DNA of 18,468 nucleotides from Aureobasidium sp. EXF-3400 (Eukaryota > Ascomycota > Dothideomycetes > Dothideales > Saccotheciaceae): the NCBI GenBank assembly GCA_024195585.1, contig SWBL01000585.1, positions 1 to 18,468 on the forward strand. Direction: 5' to 3'. Under the pieces are notes generated by a model. It searched no databases, was not told where the DNA came from, and saw only the letters and a program-made list of their open reading frames with translations. Position numbers and translations under genes: made by a program. Shown piece by piece: positions 10,310 to 18,468 of this stretch; position 1 is the first letter of the stretch; every line of letters starts with the position of its first letter.

Positions 10310-10989
10310 CGACTGGCTCTATTTATACCTTCGCTCGGTCTAAATGGCACTTATGCAAAGATATCTTAGGGAAGAGAAAAGGAAGGAATTTGAATGACAA
10401 GGGCGCTGGAATTTCTAACAGAAGAGATTGTACAAATTTTTTCAATGTCGTGAACGCTCACTGACATTGAGAATTCGAAAGGGCCAACAGAAAACTAGAA
10501 AGTCCAACCAACCTAATCTATGATCATACTATCTGTAGATAACCTTTTTCAGTTTATGTTCTCATGTGTTGCTATCGAGGTCCCACAACTAGCGGCATTC
10601 CTTTGAGCATATTAATCAACCACCAGGAGACTATGCCTTCGTCTAGCTTTCGATCTATCTAAGCTACAAGTAGATTCACGAGTTCCTGAAGAAAACCCTG
10701 TTCTGCGTCTCGCCTGCTATACATGTCACGTACTGCGGTCACAAGCTTTGACAGTTGCCGTAAGCTAAAGTATCGCCAATCCGCATCTTACTTTGGTCAC
10801 AAAAGCCTCTGCCAGGCCTGATGATGTGATATGATCAGCATGACAGAGACTTACATTCGTGGTATCGGTTCACAGATACGATTTTCGCCCGATCGCTTCA
10901 AACACAGTTGTCGGCCCTCCTAGTTGTCCTCTGCGATAATATAGAAGCCGGCCATTTCGATACCGAGACACTGAACCCGTGATATCTAT
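10310..10989. other. Intergenic region, no gene seen
   Basis: This should contain the 3' end of the amidase transcript. I looked for the missing first exons of the downstream helical/coiled-coil gene, namely an ATG followed by a hydrophobic helical N-terminus, and did not find them. The minus-strand frame overlapping 10870-11175 mirrors the plus-strand exon and is not called. Confidence 0.45.
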
Positions 10990-13305
10990 ATGACCACCTT
11001 GGAAATGCTTCCTAGGCATATTGTAAGGATATGGATCTGCATTTTCATGACCGGCTTCACGCCCCAGCCGATTACCGTGCATGCCACGGAAACTATCTCG
11101 CAATTCCGTCGTGTGTTTAAGAAAATTGAGCGAAAAGTACCGGCACCTGGTCCGTCTGGTATCAGGGTCTACCAAAAGCTCAGATGGCCATTCAAGGAAG
11201 GGAAAGTGAAAATATTGAGAGCGGAGCTAGAGACCGCAAAGGCCACATTACAGTTGCTTATGAATGTAATAATCTATACAGTTCTGAGAAAGGGGTACGA
11301 TGACCATCGCGTTATCTTGCACATCTCGTTAATTTACTAACATGCCCAGTCATATCTATGGAGTATCTTTGAAGCTGCACAAACAACGCTTTCGAGAATT
11401 GAAACGCAAACAGGCAAAGGCTATGGCTACCCTGGAAGACCTTGAGTTTGAAGAACAGATCCGAAAATCACACTCCAACCAGTCAGATGCTTTACTCACC
11501 GGGTTTTCAGCAAGAAGCAGCCACTTCAGAGACTCTTTCGAGAGCGATGATTCATCAAGTGCTCGAGACAGTATTCATTCTGGGACCTCATCCGAGCACG
11601 GTAACCTTAGGGAGTCGTTGAGATCTGCCTGGGGCGTCTGAAAGCAATGCAGACGATACTAGAAGGCACACTGAGGAAGCTGAGTCCAGCAAGCACGGAG
11701 CGCTCAAGCGCAAGAGTAAGGTAAAGTCTAGTCAGAGCAGTTGACGAGAATGGCCGACAAACGCTGCTTTGCCTGAAGAAGCATGTTATCAAGTCAATTC
11801 CCCATCGCAGGATCATGCGAAAAAGCGATCACGGTCCGCAGCAGAAGTCAGTCGAAACAAAGCCTGCAAGACTTTTGCATTCCCATGAAGCGACGCGATC
11901 CGGAACAGGCAAGTTGTTTTTTTTGGTCTTTCCTTGGTCCGCCTCTAACTGTTCCACAGAGGATGATGACTTCATGGATGTACTAGAGTACCAATCAGAT
12001 GCTGTCGAGCAGGAAGAACTTCCCGACGAGTCTGAACAACCTGGAGAAGGAGTGTTCGACGACAATAGAGTAAGAGATGAGCAAGCCAAGATGCTTGCTG
12101 ACGCGGCTACGAAAATGGCGCGCGTGATCGATGATGCCCAATTGGAAGAAATCCACGAAAGGAAACGTGCCGCCGCAGACGCTGAAGCAGCTTCCAAGCT
12201 TAAGCTGGAGCTCCAAGCTCGTAACGAAGAACGAGCGAAAAGAGCCTGTGATGGATCTTTTCGTTACAAACAAGAGAAAGAAGAGGAGGAAGAAATGACC
12301 TACCGCGATGCGATCCGCAAGCAAAAGTAGCAAGAGGATTTGGCCAGAAGAGCCGCGTTCGAGCATTTGGGATACAGTCAATACAACATCGACCAAATGT
12401 TAAGCTCTGAGGTAGTGTCACCAGGAGACACACTCAGATCACCTTCGCTACAATCGTTATCTTTTCGTCGGTACCGTCGGCGGCCTCCTTCGCGTGACTC
12501 TGTTAATACCCCTCGTCTCCGCGAGGGCAACCGCGGAGAAGCAGACGCTATAGTTCGCCGCCTTCGTGACGAAGAGACCATGGCGCACGAACATCGACTT
12601 GAGCTTCAGCGTTCCAGGGAGGAAGCTAAGGGACGAGCAGAAGCAGAAAGCATCCGCGAGAAAGAGACATTAACGGCGAGGAGAGAGTCAGAACCTTCAA
12701 AACATCAACGTAGAGACTCAGAAGCGACTGAAGCTCGCCGTCGACATAACTTCAAAGTAGTCGCATCAAAAATCGAACTTTCGGACATCTCTCGAGGACA
12801 CCATGCGTCCAAGAAATCGACTCGCGCAATGAGAGAACGCCAGCAATTCGAGGAAGATTTGAAGTCCAAAATCACAGTACACTATGACACTTCAGACAGC
12901 ACCACAGATGATGATCTTGAGGAACTTGTCCGCAGATGGACCACATTTTATGATCAAGGCCCAACGTTTGCTCATGATGCGGAAGCTGAACAAGACTCAG
13001 GCGTCGAAGAGGCGTCTCACACGGACCGCTATATGCGGCGTCCTAGGCCTGCTAGGATGGCTTCTCCTATCGTGCCGGTATACTTCGAGGTGAAACCAGA
13101 GCCCTATGCTAGCAGCAGCAGCATCAGTAGCGGGTCAAGTGTGAACAGACAGTCATCACAAGCAACCCAATCTAGACATACAAGGTCGCGTCGTGGACGA
13201 TATTCTAGGGAACATGAGCATACTCGGGAGCGTAGAAGCCCGCAGGGTTGGCTACGACGCAGCTCCGAAATATATCGTTATACAGAACCAAGTTGGAAGC
13301 AATAG
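10990..13305 (+). pseudogene. Broken gene for a helical-domain and coiled-coil, low-complexity protein
   Basis: The readable 5' exon covers about 11080-11294 and encodes QFRRVFKKIERKVPAPGPSG, then LRWPFKEGKV and a hydrophobic helix. This resembles the N-terminal helical domain shared by fungal STAND-like and PigL_N-type proteins. An intron at 11295-11349 (GTACGA, TTACTAAC, CCCAG) leads to 11350-11641, serine- and acid-rich. The frame then breaks: related acidic/basic sequence continues in another frame at 11622-11741 and again in the frame of 11779-12330. A GC-AG intron (11909-11959, donor GCAAGT, CTAAC, CCACAG) is likely. A long coiled coil rich in E, K, R and A stops at an in-frame TAG (12328-12330), and the same frame resumes to 13305 with ARRAAFEHLGYSQYNIDQML and a charged, serine-rich tail. 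The N-terminal start is not found. The TAG could derive from CAG by one C-to-T change. Function unknown. Decay is the simplest reading; sequencing error or unusual splicing remain possible. Confidence 0.6.
11909..11959 (+). other. Probable GC-AG intron
   Basis: A 51-nt segment with CAG|GCAAGT at its 5' end, a T-rich stretch, CTCTAAC as branch site and TTCCACAG as acceptor. Its length is a multiple of three and it has no stop in the main frame, so retention would only insert 17 hydrophobic residues between two acidic/basic stretches. Splicing restores a continuous hydrophilic protein. Confidence 0.6.
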
Positions 13306-13811
13306 AATTTGCCTGGCTGCGCGCTGATAACTCAAGCTATGACCGAAGAGAGGAGAGAAGTATCCAGGACGAATGTTTATCATGAAAGCACAAGCTCCAT
13401 GACGTTGCCCACATATGTTCTGGACGAATAAAGGAGTGTCCAGATCTCATAATCAGCCAATTAATTCGGGCACGACGTGCATACCTCCAAGCCCTCTCCT
13501 CCATACGCTCCCTCAGCTCGCGGACCAGACTTCCCTTGCACTCATCAGCATGGTCTCAATCCAGAGGACTCTCTACTGTATAACAAGCGGAGAGGGGTCC
13601 GAACTGCGTCTTATAACCCGGTCGAACGTTGCACCGAGTCCCGACTACATGCACCATGATCACATCAAGGACTGATATTTGACCTGGTCCATTCGAATGC
13701 AGATGGTGTATATGAACAACAGTTACACCACCTCTAAACTCTATCCATCCATCCTCACCCAATCCCCACATTCCATCAACCCAACCACCACTCTCAAACC
13801 ACAAACAAACC
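13306..13811. promoter_or_regulatory. Upstream region of the Gal80-like gene
   Basis: No gene is supported. The last 80 nt before the ATG (about 13730-13811) are strongly C/A/T-rich with few G on the plus strand, as is common for 5' leaders of well-expressed filamentous fungal genes. The start context is AAACCATGG. No clear TATA box was seen. Confidence 0.45.
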
Positions 13812-15018
13812 ATGGCTCCCATCAAAATCGGACTCATCGGCCTGAGCACCTCCTCAAAAGCAACCAACTGGGCCGTACTAGCTCATCTCCCCTACCTCCT
13901 CTCCCCACAAGGAAAAGCTCACTACGAAATCATCGCTCTCTGCAACTCCTCCGTCGCCAGCGCAAAGAAGTCAATTGCCCATTACAACCTCTCTCCCACC
14001 ATCAAAACCTACGGATCTGCCGCGGATCTAGCCACCGATCCCGACGTCGAGCTCGTAGTAAACGTAACAGGAGTGGAGAGCCACTACTCCGTTCTCCTTC
14101 CAATCCTCGCCGCAGGAAAGAATGTATACACCGAATTACCGCTTGCCTCGAACATAACCCAAATGCAGCGTCTAGTTTCTTTAGCAGAGGAAAAAGGCGT
14201 AAAGACGATTTTCGGGCTACAAGGTCAAGCTCATCCAGCTATCCTCGCAGTCAAGAAAATGATAGCAGAAAATAAGATCGGGAGACCTTTAAGTACGACA
14301 TTGATCGCCACCACTGGATTACCTCTAGATAACCCATTACCTATTGCGTTTAAAATGTTAGCAGAACGTAAAGCAGGAGGAAATCTCGCCACGATCTGGT
14401 TTTTACACAGTAAGCCCTTTTCCCCTCCTAACACCACTCAATCACTGATGCAGAAAAGGTATAAACTGCCTCCTGTCAATCTTTGGCGAACTGGATGCTT
14501 TCAGCAGCATAATGGGTATCGATCACCCAACCCTCGACATCATGGACCCCACGCAGGGCAACAAAATCATCGAGACCATTACAAAAGACTGTCCAGATAA
14601 TATTCACCTCCAAGGACGTTTTGCAGATGGAACACTACTTACTTATCAGCTGCGCGCTGGTGCTGCATTCCCCGGTGAACCCGGGTGCCGATGGGTGATC
14701 AATGGCTCTGCAGGCGACATCCTCATTACCTGTCCCAGAGGATGCTTCGATATCGAACATGCTGGTATCTCAATCCAGTATCGAAAAGCTGGAGAGACGG
14801 AGGCAGAAGAGGTGAAATTGGAGGAGGATGAGTTGAGTGGGTTAGAGCATCCAGCTCAGAATGTTGGAAGATTGTATGAGGCGTTTGCAAAGGGAGAGGT
14901 AGGTAAGTATGCTGATTGGAAGGTGGCATTGAGGAGACATGAGTTCATTGACGAGATATACGAGAGAGGAGATGGCGATAGGGGGTTTGGTGAGACTGCT
15001 GAATATGTGTCGAGATAG
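13812..15018 (+). CDS. Gal80-like Gfo/Idh/MocA-family protein
   Basis: Two exons, 13812-14409 and 14459-15018, give 385 aa. The intron (14410-14458, 49 nt) has donor GTAAGC, CTAAC and acceptor AAAAG; splicing yields HSINCLLSIFGELD, which restores the family pattern. The N-terminus is a Rossmann NAD(P)-binding fold (IGLIGLSTSSKATNW, beta1-loop-alpha). The C-terminal alpha/beta domain (about 130-385) contains GEPGCRWVINGSAGD. The EKP motif that carries a conserved lysine in catalytic family members is TELPL here (residues 107-111), so the lysine is replaced by leucine. Gal80-type regulators likewise lack it (EWPL), so this may be a non-catalytic NAD(P)-binding regulator or a divergent oxidoreductase. 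Probably cytosolic or nuclear. It is convergent with the cutinase gene, and no operon-like logic applies. The family is sure, the role is not. Confidence 0.92.
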
Positions 15019-15049
15019 TGTCGCGATAGTGTCGAGGTAGTGTTGAGAT
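15008..15049 (+). repeat. 11-bp tandem repeat, 3.8 copies, over the stop codon
   Basis: Units TGTCGAGATAG, TGTCGCGATAG, TGTCGAGGTAG and TGTTGAGAT follow each other without gaps. The first unit includes the last codons and the TAG stop of the Gal80-like gene, and the next two complete units carry their own TAG. It looks like a small slippage-generated minisatellite at the 3' end of the gene. Confidence 0.8.
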
Positions 15050-15722
15050 TCTGGTATTTGAGTAGAGAATGCACTCATAAGCATCAAATCATAACTCACG
15101 TTCAACTTACTACCCACCGTGTCAGTAAAATATAGTCATGACAATCACCGCCGGACCCTGACATCATCTCTGTCCCGGATTTTCGGTTTCAGGCCTCCCA
15201 CTATCTGGGGTGTTTCAAGGCCCCCCATTCTGTGACGCGAACTGACACTTTGTCTTCTAGAGAGTCAGCAGATCAGGGGGATTCTGACACAGAAGGGAAG
15301 AAGATCCATTCGTCATTTGTGCTGCGATGCGTCGTCGCCTGATCTAAGGCCTTTTGTACCATGGGGTTCCTGAATGGTCTGGGCAAGAAGAGAAAGTGCT
15401 TGTCTCCAAACAATGACGGACGCTCTGGTTTCTGAGAGATGATAGTAGTTCAGTTTTTGCTTGAGAGGCAGATTCGAGCTTTTGGAATAGAAGCAAAAAA
15501 GAAAAAAAGAACAAGAGAAAGAGAAGCACAACAAGGGAAAGCCAAAGTTTAAATATAATTTTGTTGCATTCTGTATAACTAAACAATTATTCTCACAAGT
15601 ATGCGTTCATACTCAACAAACCCAAGAAGCACAAGAGGAACGAATAGATCCAGCCATCGTCCCCTTCTCCTTGACAAACTCTTACACAAGTTTTCCACCC
15701 ACTCTCCAAGCACACCAATCCT
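15050..15722. other. Convergent intergenic region
   Basis: This lies between the 3' ends of the Gal80-like gene and the cutinase gene, so it should hold both 3' untranslated regions. A purine-rich tract at about 15483-15540 (long A and GA runs) is pyrimidine-rich in the sense of the cutinase transcript and lies downstream of its stop. Open frames here are low-complexity and not called. Confidence 0.5.
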
Positions 15723-16472
15723 CTAAGAGGAGCCAGTGAGCTGAGCAACCATGTACTTGGTACCCATGCTCTGCACACTGCTGGAGTAAGGGTAAGACAA
15801 ATGCTGAGCGTTAATACCATATCCATGAGTAGTATCGCAAACACCGTCTCCGAAAGCGCAAACATCCATGGTCTTGGGGACCCAAGCAGTGGGGATACCG
15901 CCGAGCAGGGCAGAGAGTCCGTTAACGTTCTTGGTGGTGGTGCCGCCGTTGGCATCAACGTTGCAGGCGAGACCAGAACGGTGCTCAGGGTCGCCGATGA
16001 GGAAGACACCCTTGACGGCGGTCATGGAGGCGCCGGTGATGCGGGACATGGCGTTTACGGTGGCGGCGGCGCCTTGGGAGTAGCCTTGGAGGATGAAGCA
16101 CATGTTGGGGTTGGTGGCGAGGGAAGTGGTGATCTTGTTGACAATCTGAGAATGTAAATGTTAGCTCATGTGGAATTGATAGAAAGCGGCAAGTGGTAGG
16201 GTGGAACGTACGTCTGCGGTACCCAGAGCAGAGTTCTGGCTGGCGTCGGCAAGGTAGACGGTGTTGTAGACGGTGCCGCCGGGGACCTGGGCAAGAGTGT
16301 TCTGGTTCATGGTTCTGAAGCCAGCAGAGGGACCCTGAAGTTCACCGGTTCCGCGGGTAGAGATGATGGTGTATTGAGAGCAAGCAGCACGCTTCTCGAT
16401 GGGGTTGGCGACGGCACCTGCAGCGAGGAAGACGCTGAGGAGAGCACCCTTGAGGCTGATATCGGAGAACAT
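15723..16472 (-). CDS. Secreted cutinase-family serine esterase
   Basis: Predicted secreted alpha/beta hydrolase cleaving ester bonds in cutin or related polyesters or acyl esters. Exons 16472-16212 and 16145-15723 give 227 aa. The intron (16211-16146, 66 nt) has donor GTACGT, GCTAAC and acceptor CTCAG. Residues 1-23 form a signal peptide ending near AVANP, and EKR at 26-28 is a likely Kex2-type site. The catalytic triad is Ser110 in GYSQG, Asp187 in FGDGVCD and His202 in AQHLSYP. Cys31-Cys103 and Cys183-Cys190 match the two disulfides of Fusarium cutinase, the second with identical seven-residue spacing; Cys148 is extra. Length is usual for the family. An in-frame upstream ATG at 16574 is rejected because it sits next to the TATA box and would bury the signal peptide. 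Acetylxylan esterase-like activity is the main alternative. Confidence 0.94.
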
Positions 16473-16581
16473 GGTGGTAAGAATGATTGGAAGTGTTGAA
16501 AAGGATTGAAGTATTGTCTTGAAGCGAAGGAGTTGAAGATGATGAATCGATTCGAGAGAAGTTGAGGATGGCAAGGCCTTC

Positions 16582-16589
16582 TTTATATG
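16582..16589 (-). promoter_or_regulatory. TATA box of the cutinase gene
   Basis: CATATAAA on the minus strand lies about 110 bp before the ATG at 16472. A transcription start some 30 bp downstream would give a leader of roughly 80 nt and exclude the upstream ATG at 16574. Confidence 0.65.
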
Positions 16590-16701
16590 CCAGTCTCAAG
16601 TCTGCATTGCCGACCTGAATGATGCACCTACAGTTGATCGTACCAAAGCTTGATCAGGCTTACAACCACAGGCGAGGCCCATGAATCAGAGGATGTTCAG
16701 G

Positions 16702-16786
16702 TGGATGATGTCCAAGAACTGCCAACACAGGCCATAGCTCGAGAGCCGGTCTCACTGCTATGGCCTGTAGTCACCATGATCATCCA
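16702..16786. repeat. Nested inverted repeat upstream of the cutinase gene
   Basis: The inner arms are a perfect 12-bp pair, ACAGGCCATAGC (16727-16738) and GCTATGGCCTGT (16757-16768), with an 18-nt spacer that itself contains GAGA (16741-16744) and TCTC (16750-16753) around GCCGG. An outer 8-bp pair, TGGATGAT (16702-16709) and ATCATCCA (16779-16786), is nearly concentric. It lies about 255-315 bp before the cutinase start, in range for an upstream regulatory element. Confidence 0.75.
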
Positions 16787-17983
16787 TGACTAGTGCTTGG
16801 GCAAACTATAAACTCGGTTTCAAGCTTCTGCAGGTCGAAGAAACTTAGGAAACGTCTAACCATGGCATTTTGCGGCGGGGGGGCATGTCGGAACGAAAGG
16901 GAAGCTCCAAAAACGAAGCACGGCGTCCGTCAAGTCAAAGCTTTAATTTAGGCGAGAGTGTCGATTAATCAACGCCACAATTTGAAATGTCGCTATCGTA
17001 TCGTTCTCCGCACAACCGGCAGATCATTGTCGCGTATACATACATGCTCAGCGCAAATCGACGTGGATCACTGTGGATAATCGACCCTGTCTCTGTCAGC
17101 CAGAACTCAAAGCCGAGGAACCCATGTGTCACTCAAGCGAATTGAGTTACGCTCGACCGGGCGAGGAGGGTGCCTTCTTCAGCCGCAAACCACAGAGTCA
17201 CATCGACGACAAGCCTCGCTTAGGCACGTCAGGTACGTTCTGATACATTTTGACTCGTGTGAAAAGCTGTGGGGTGTGCAAGTTTTGAATGCAAAGGCTC
17301 CAAGAGACCGAGGCAAGTAAGAGAAATGCCATGTGTCTGTTCATGTTTCGAGTCACCTACAAGAGGCAAATGGAACGACGAGAGGCGTTGGCAGCTGTTT
17401 TGGTAGCTTTTGCTCGAGTTTCATCCTTTTGGGACTTGTTCTTGCCCTTGATAGCTTGTTTGTATGCCCTATGTCAGTGCGATCATGATAGAGTTGTCTT
17501 TGCAGTCGGTGCAACTGGCTTGAAGCCAAACTTGTACGAGGTCGTGGTGGTTATCCCCACTGTTCAAGAAACCATGCCCTGATCGTCCCGAGGAAGTGAT
17601 GGAAGTACTTAGCCTTACGTGCGGAGGTCAAGGCAGATCAATGCTCTGCACCACCGGGTCGGTCCTGTATACCCCCAGCATGGCTGTTTTCTCGGCTCTC
17701 AGTTCGTGACTTGACTCATGGGTTTCGTGCAACAAGTTCGCGGCATCAGTCCCGAGTGGTCTGAAAAGTTGCGCATGTCGATCAGAAACACCGAAACCGC
17801 ATGGCTGGCAGAAGATTCGCTTGCATGTTCCAAAACAGTGTGGCGGTGGACTATCATGTATTGTCCTTGTTTCCTTCGGCGAGAATATCCTGTCTTGGTA
17901 TGATCTTAATCAAATATCTGATGCAGTGTTATAGGTTCCTCCGCGCGATGGTGATGATAAGAAGTCTAGAGTCTGATGAGTCT

Positions 17984-18008
17984 GACATCGCTTCTAAAAA
18001 GCGATGTC
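17984..18008. repeat. Perfect 10-bp hairpin with 5-nt loop
   Basis: GACATCGCTT (17984-17993), loop CTAAA, AAGCGATGTC (17999-18008). It is the tightest inverted repeat found in the window. No flanking gene explains it, and it does not look like a tRNA arm. Confidence 0.8.
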
Positions 18009-18134
18009 GCACAAGGTCAAGTGATTCGTAGAAAGTGCAAGGCAAGCAAGCCACGTGGCCGGGAGACCCGCCGGGATGGAACGACCCAGATTAGTTATAA
18101 ACTGTGCCCGCATTATAGCTACCTGGTTGCAGAA

Positions 18135-18169
18135 GTTAGATAGATGAGTGCCAAGTTGTTAGATAGATG
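18135..18169. repeat. 12-bp direct repeat
   Basis: GTTAGATAGATG occurs at 18135-18146 and again at 18158-18169. Nearby, GGTTGCAGAA occurs at 18125-18134 and 18243-18252, and a short CATA repeat lies near 18193. These look like ordinary simple-sequence drift. Confidence 0.6.
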
Positions 18170-18369
18170 GTACAGACTCGATTTGGACTACTACATACAT
18201 ACATCTAGGAATAGGCCGCTGGGATGGTGTGCAGGATATATGGGTTGCAGAAATCAATGAGCCTCGGATCTCGGAGTGTTATCGTGTATCTCAGTGACAG
18301 ACCCGGTGGTGGACATCGTTGGGTATGAACAGGGGAACGTGTTGAAAGTGCGACCCTGACTTGAGTTCC

Positions 18370-18389
18370 TTTTTTTTTTTTTTTTTTTT
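18370..18389. repeat. 20-nt homopolymeric T tract
   Basis: An uninterrupted run of 20 T. It may be a simple microsatellite, or the A-tail of a retroposed sequence on the minus strand. No recognisable element or target-site duplication was seen inside the window, and the run is close to the window end. Confidence 0.85.
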
Positions 18390-18468
18390 GAATCATACTC
18401 CATTTACCACTGTGTGGCTTGCCGGGAAAACTATCTAGCTACTCGGTTATTTACAGGTATGTGTCTTG

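Larger units (their letters stand above)
16787..18468. other. Gene-poor region upstream of the cutinase gene
   Basis: No gene is supported in about 1.7 kb. A GGCGGGGGGG run near 16873 would match a CreA-type SYGGRG site by sequence only. Plus-strand frames at 17126-17320, 17289-17582 and 17718-18031 lack domains and coherent starts. A short minus-strand frame (17473-17357, 38 codons) is lysine- and alanine-rich and coding-like, but has no start or confirmed splice partner. The end of the window holds simple repeats, a hairpin and a T tract, listed separately. Confidence 0.45.

Noticed and set aside
10870..11175. Minus-strand 101-codon frame
   Set aside because: It mirrors the plus-strand exon that carries the recognisable helical-domain motif.
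12328..12336. Programmed stop-codon readthrough at the TAG of the coiled-coil gene
   Set aside because: TAG is followed by CAA, as in the leaky UAG-CAR-YYA context, but the next codon is GAG, not YYA. The same gene also has another frame break and no visible 5' end, so decay is simpler.
13415..13675. Short plus-strand frames between the coiled-coil relic and the Gal80-like gene
   Set aside because: No motif is visible, and the frames lie in the probable upstream region of the next gene.
15313..15586. Minus-strand frames rich in F, L and S
   Set aside because: They arise from a purine-rich tract read on the opposite strand and are low-complexity artefacts.
364..16472. A secondary-metabolite or catabolic gene cluster
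   Set aside because: The transcription factor, amidase, dehydrogenase-like protein and esterase share no evident pathway, and no backbone synthase, P450 or transporter is present.
16473..16574. Upstream ATG at 16574 as the cutinase start
   Set aside because: It lies within a few bases of the TATA box and would place 34 residues before a good signal peptide.
17289..17582. 97-codon plus-strand frame with a hydrophobic stretch
   Set aside because: The opposite strand reads more like protein over the same bases, and no start context or domain supports it.

Overview
The window reads as nuclear DNA of a filamentous ascomycete (Pezizomycotina; Dothideomycetes or a close class is my inference). Coding exons are interrupted by short introns of about 50-90 nt with GT(AG)-type donors, CTAAC/CTGAC-like branch sites and NAG acceptors. 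The gene families (C2H2 plus fungal-specific transcription factor, sedolisin, cutinase, Gal80-like dehydrogenase, fungal amidase) are typical of plant-associated or saprotrophic moulds. Nothing bacterial, no rRNA or tRNA, no CRISPR and no intact transposon was seen.

Layout. 364-3156 (+): a five-exon C2H2 zinc-finger transcription factor of about 847 aa that appears intact. About 3440-4267 (+): the 3' part of a sedolisin (S53, tripeptidyl-peptidase-like) gene, lacking its 5' half and carrying one frameshift, so a pseudogene. 4268-5223: no convincing gene, with coding-like minus-strand stretches. 5224-6529 (+): a two-exon protein with an MIT-like N-terminal helical hairpin and an unrecognised C-terminal domain. 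6530-8208: mostly intergenic, with coding-like fragments broken across frames and the amidase upstream region. 8209-10309 (+): an amidase-signature enzyme with a six-codon first exon and a complete Ser-Ser-Lys triad. About 10990-13305 (+): a decayed gene for a helical-domain plus coiled-coil, low-complexity protein, with a missing 5' end, an internal frame break and an in-frame TAG. 13812-15018 (+): a Gal80-like Gfo/Idh/MocA-family protein with one intron. 15723-16472 (-): a secreted cutinase-family esterase with one intron, convergent with the preceding gene. 16473-18468: the cutinase upstream region and a long gene-poor tail with inverted repeats, direct repeats and a 20-nt T tract.

The genes do not form an obvious metabolic cluster. 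Cutinase, the protease relic and the amidase fit secretion or scavenging by a fungus that feeds on plant or protein polymers, but co-regulation is not shown. The striking trait is that at least two genes are eroded next to intact ones, which suggests a fast-decaying accessory segment. I found no convincing new biological system. The best second looks are the in-frame TAG inside the coiled-coil gene, the nested inverted repeat upstream of the cutinase gene, the strong hairpin at 17984-18008 and the truncated sedolisin.
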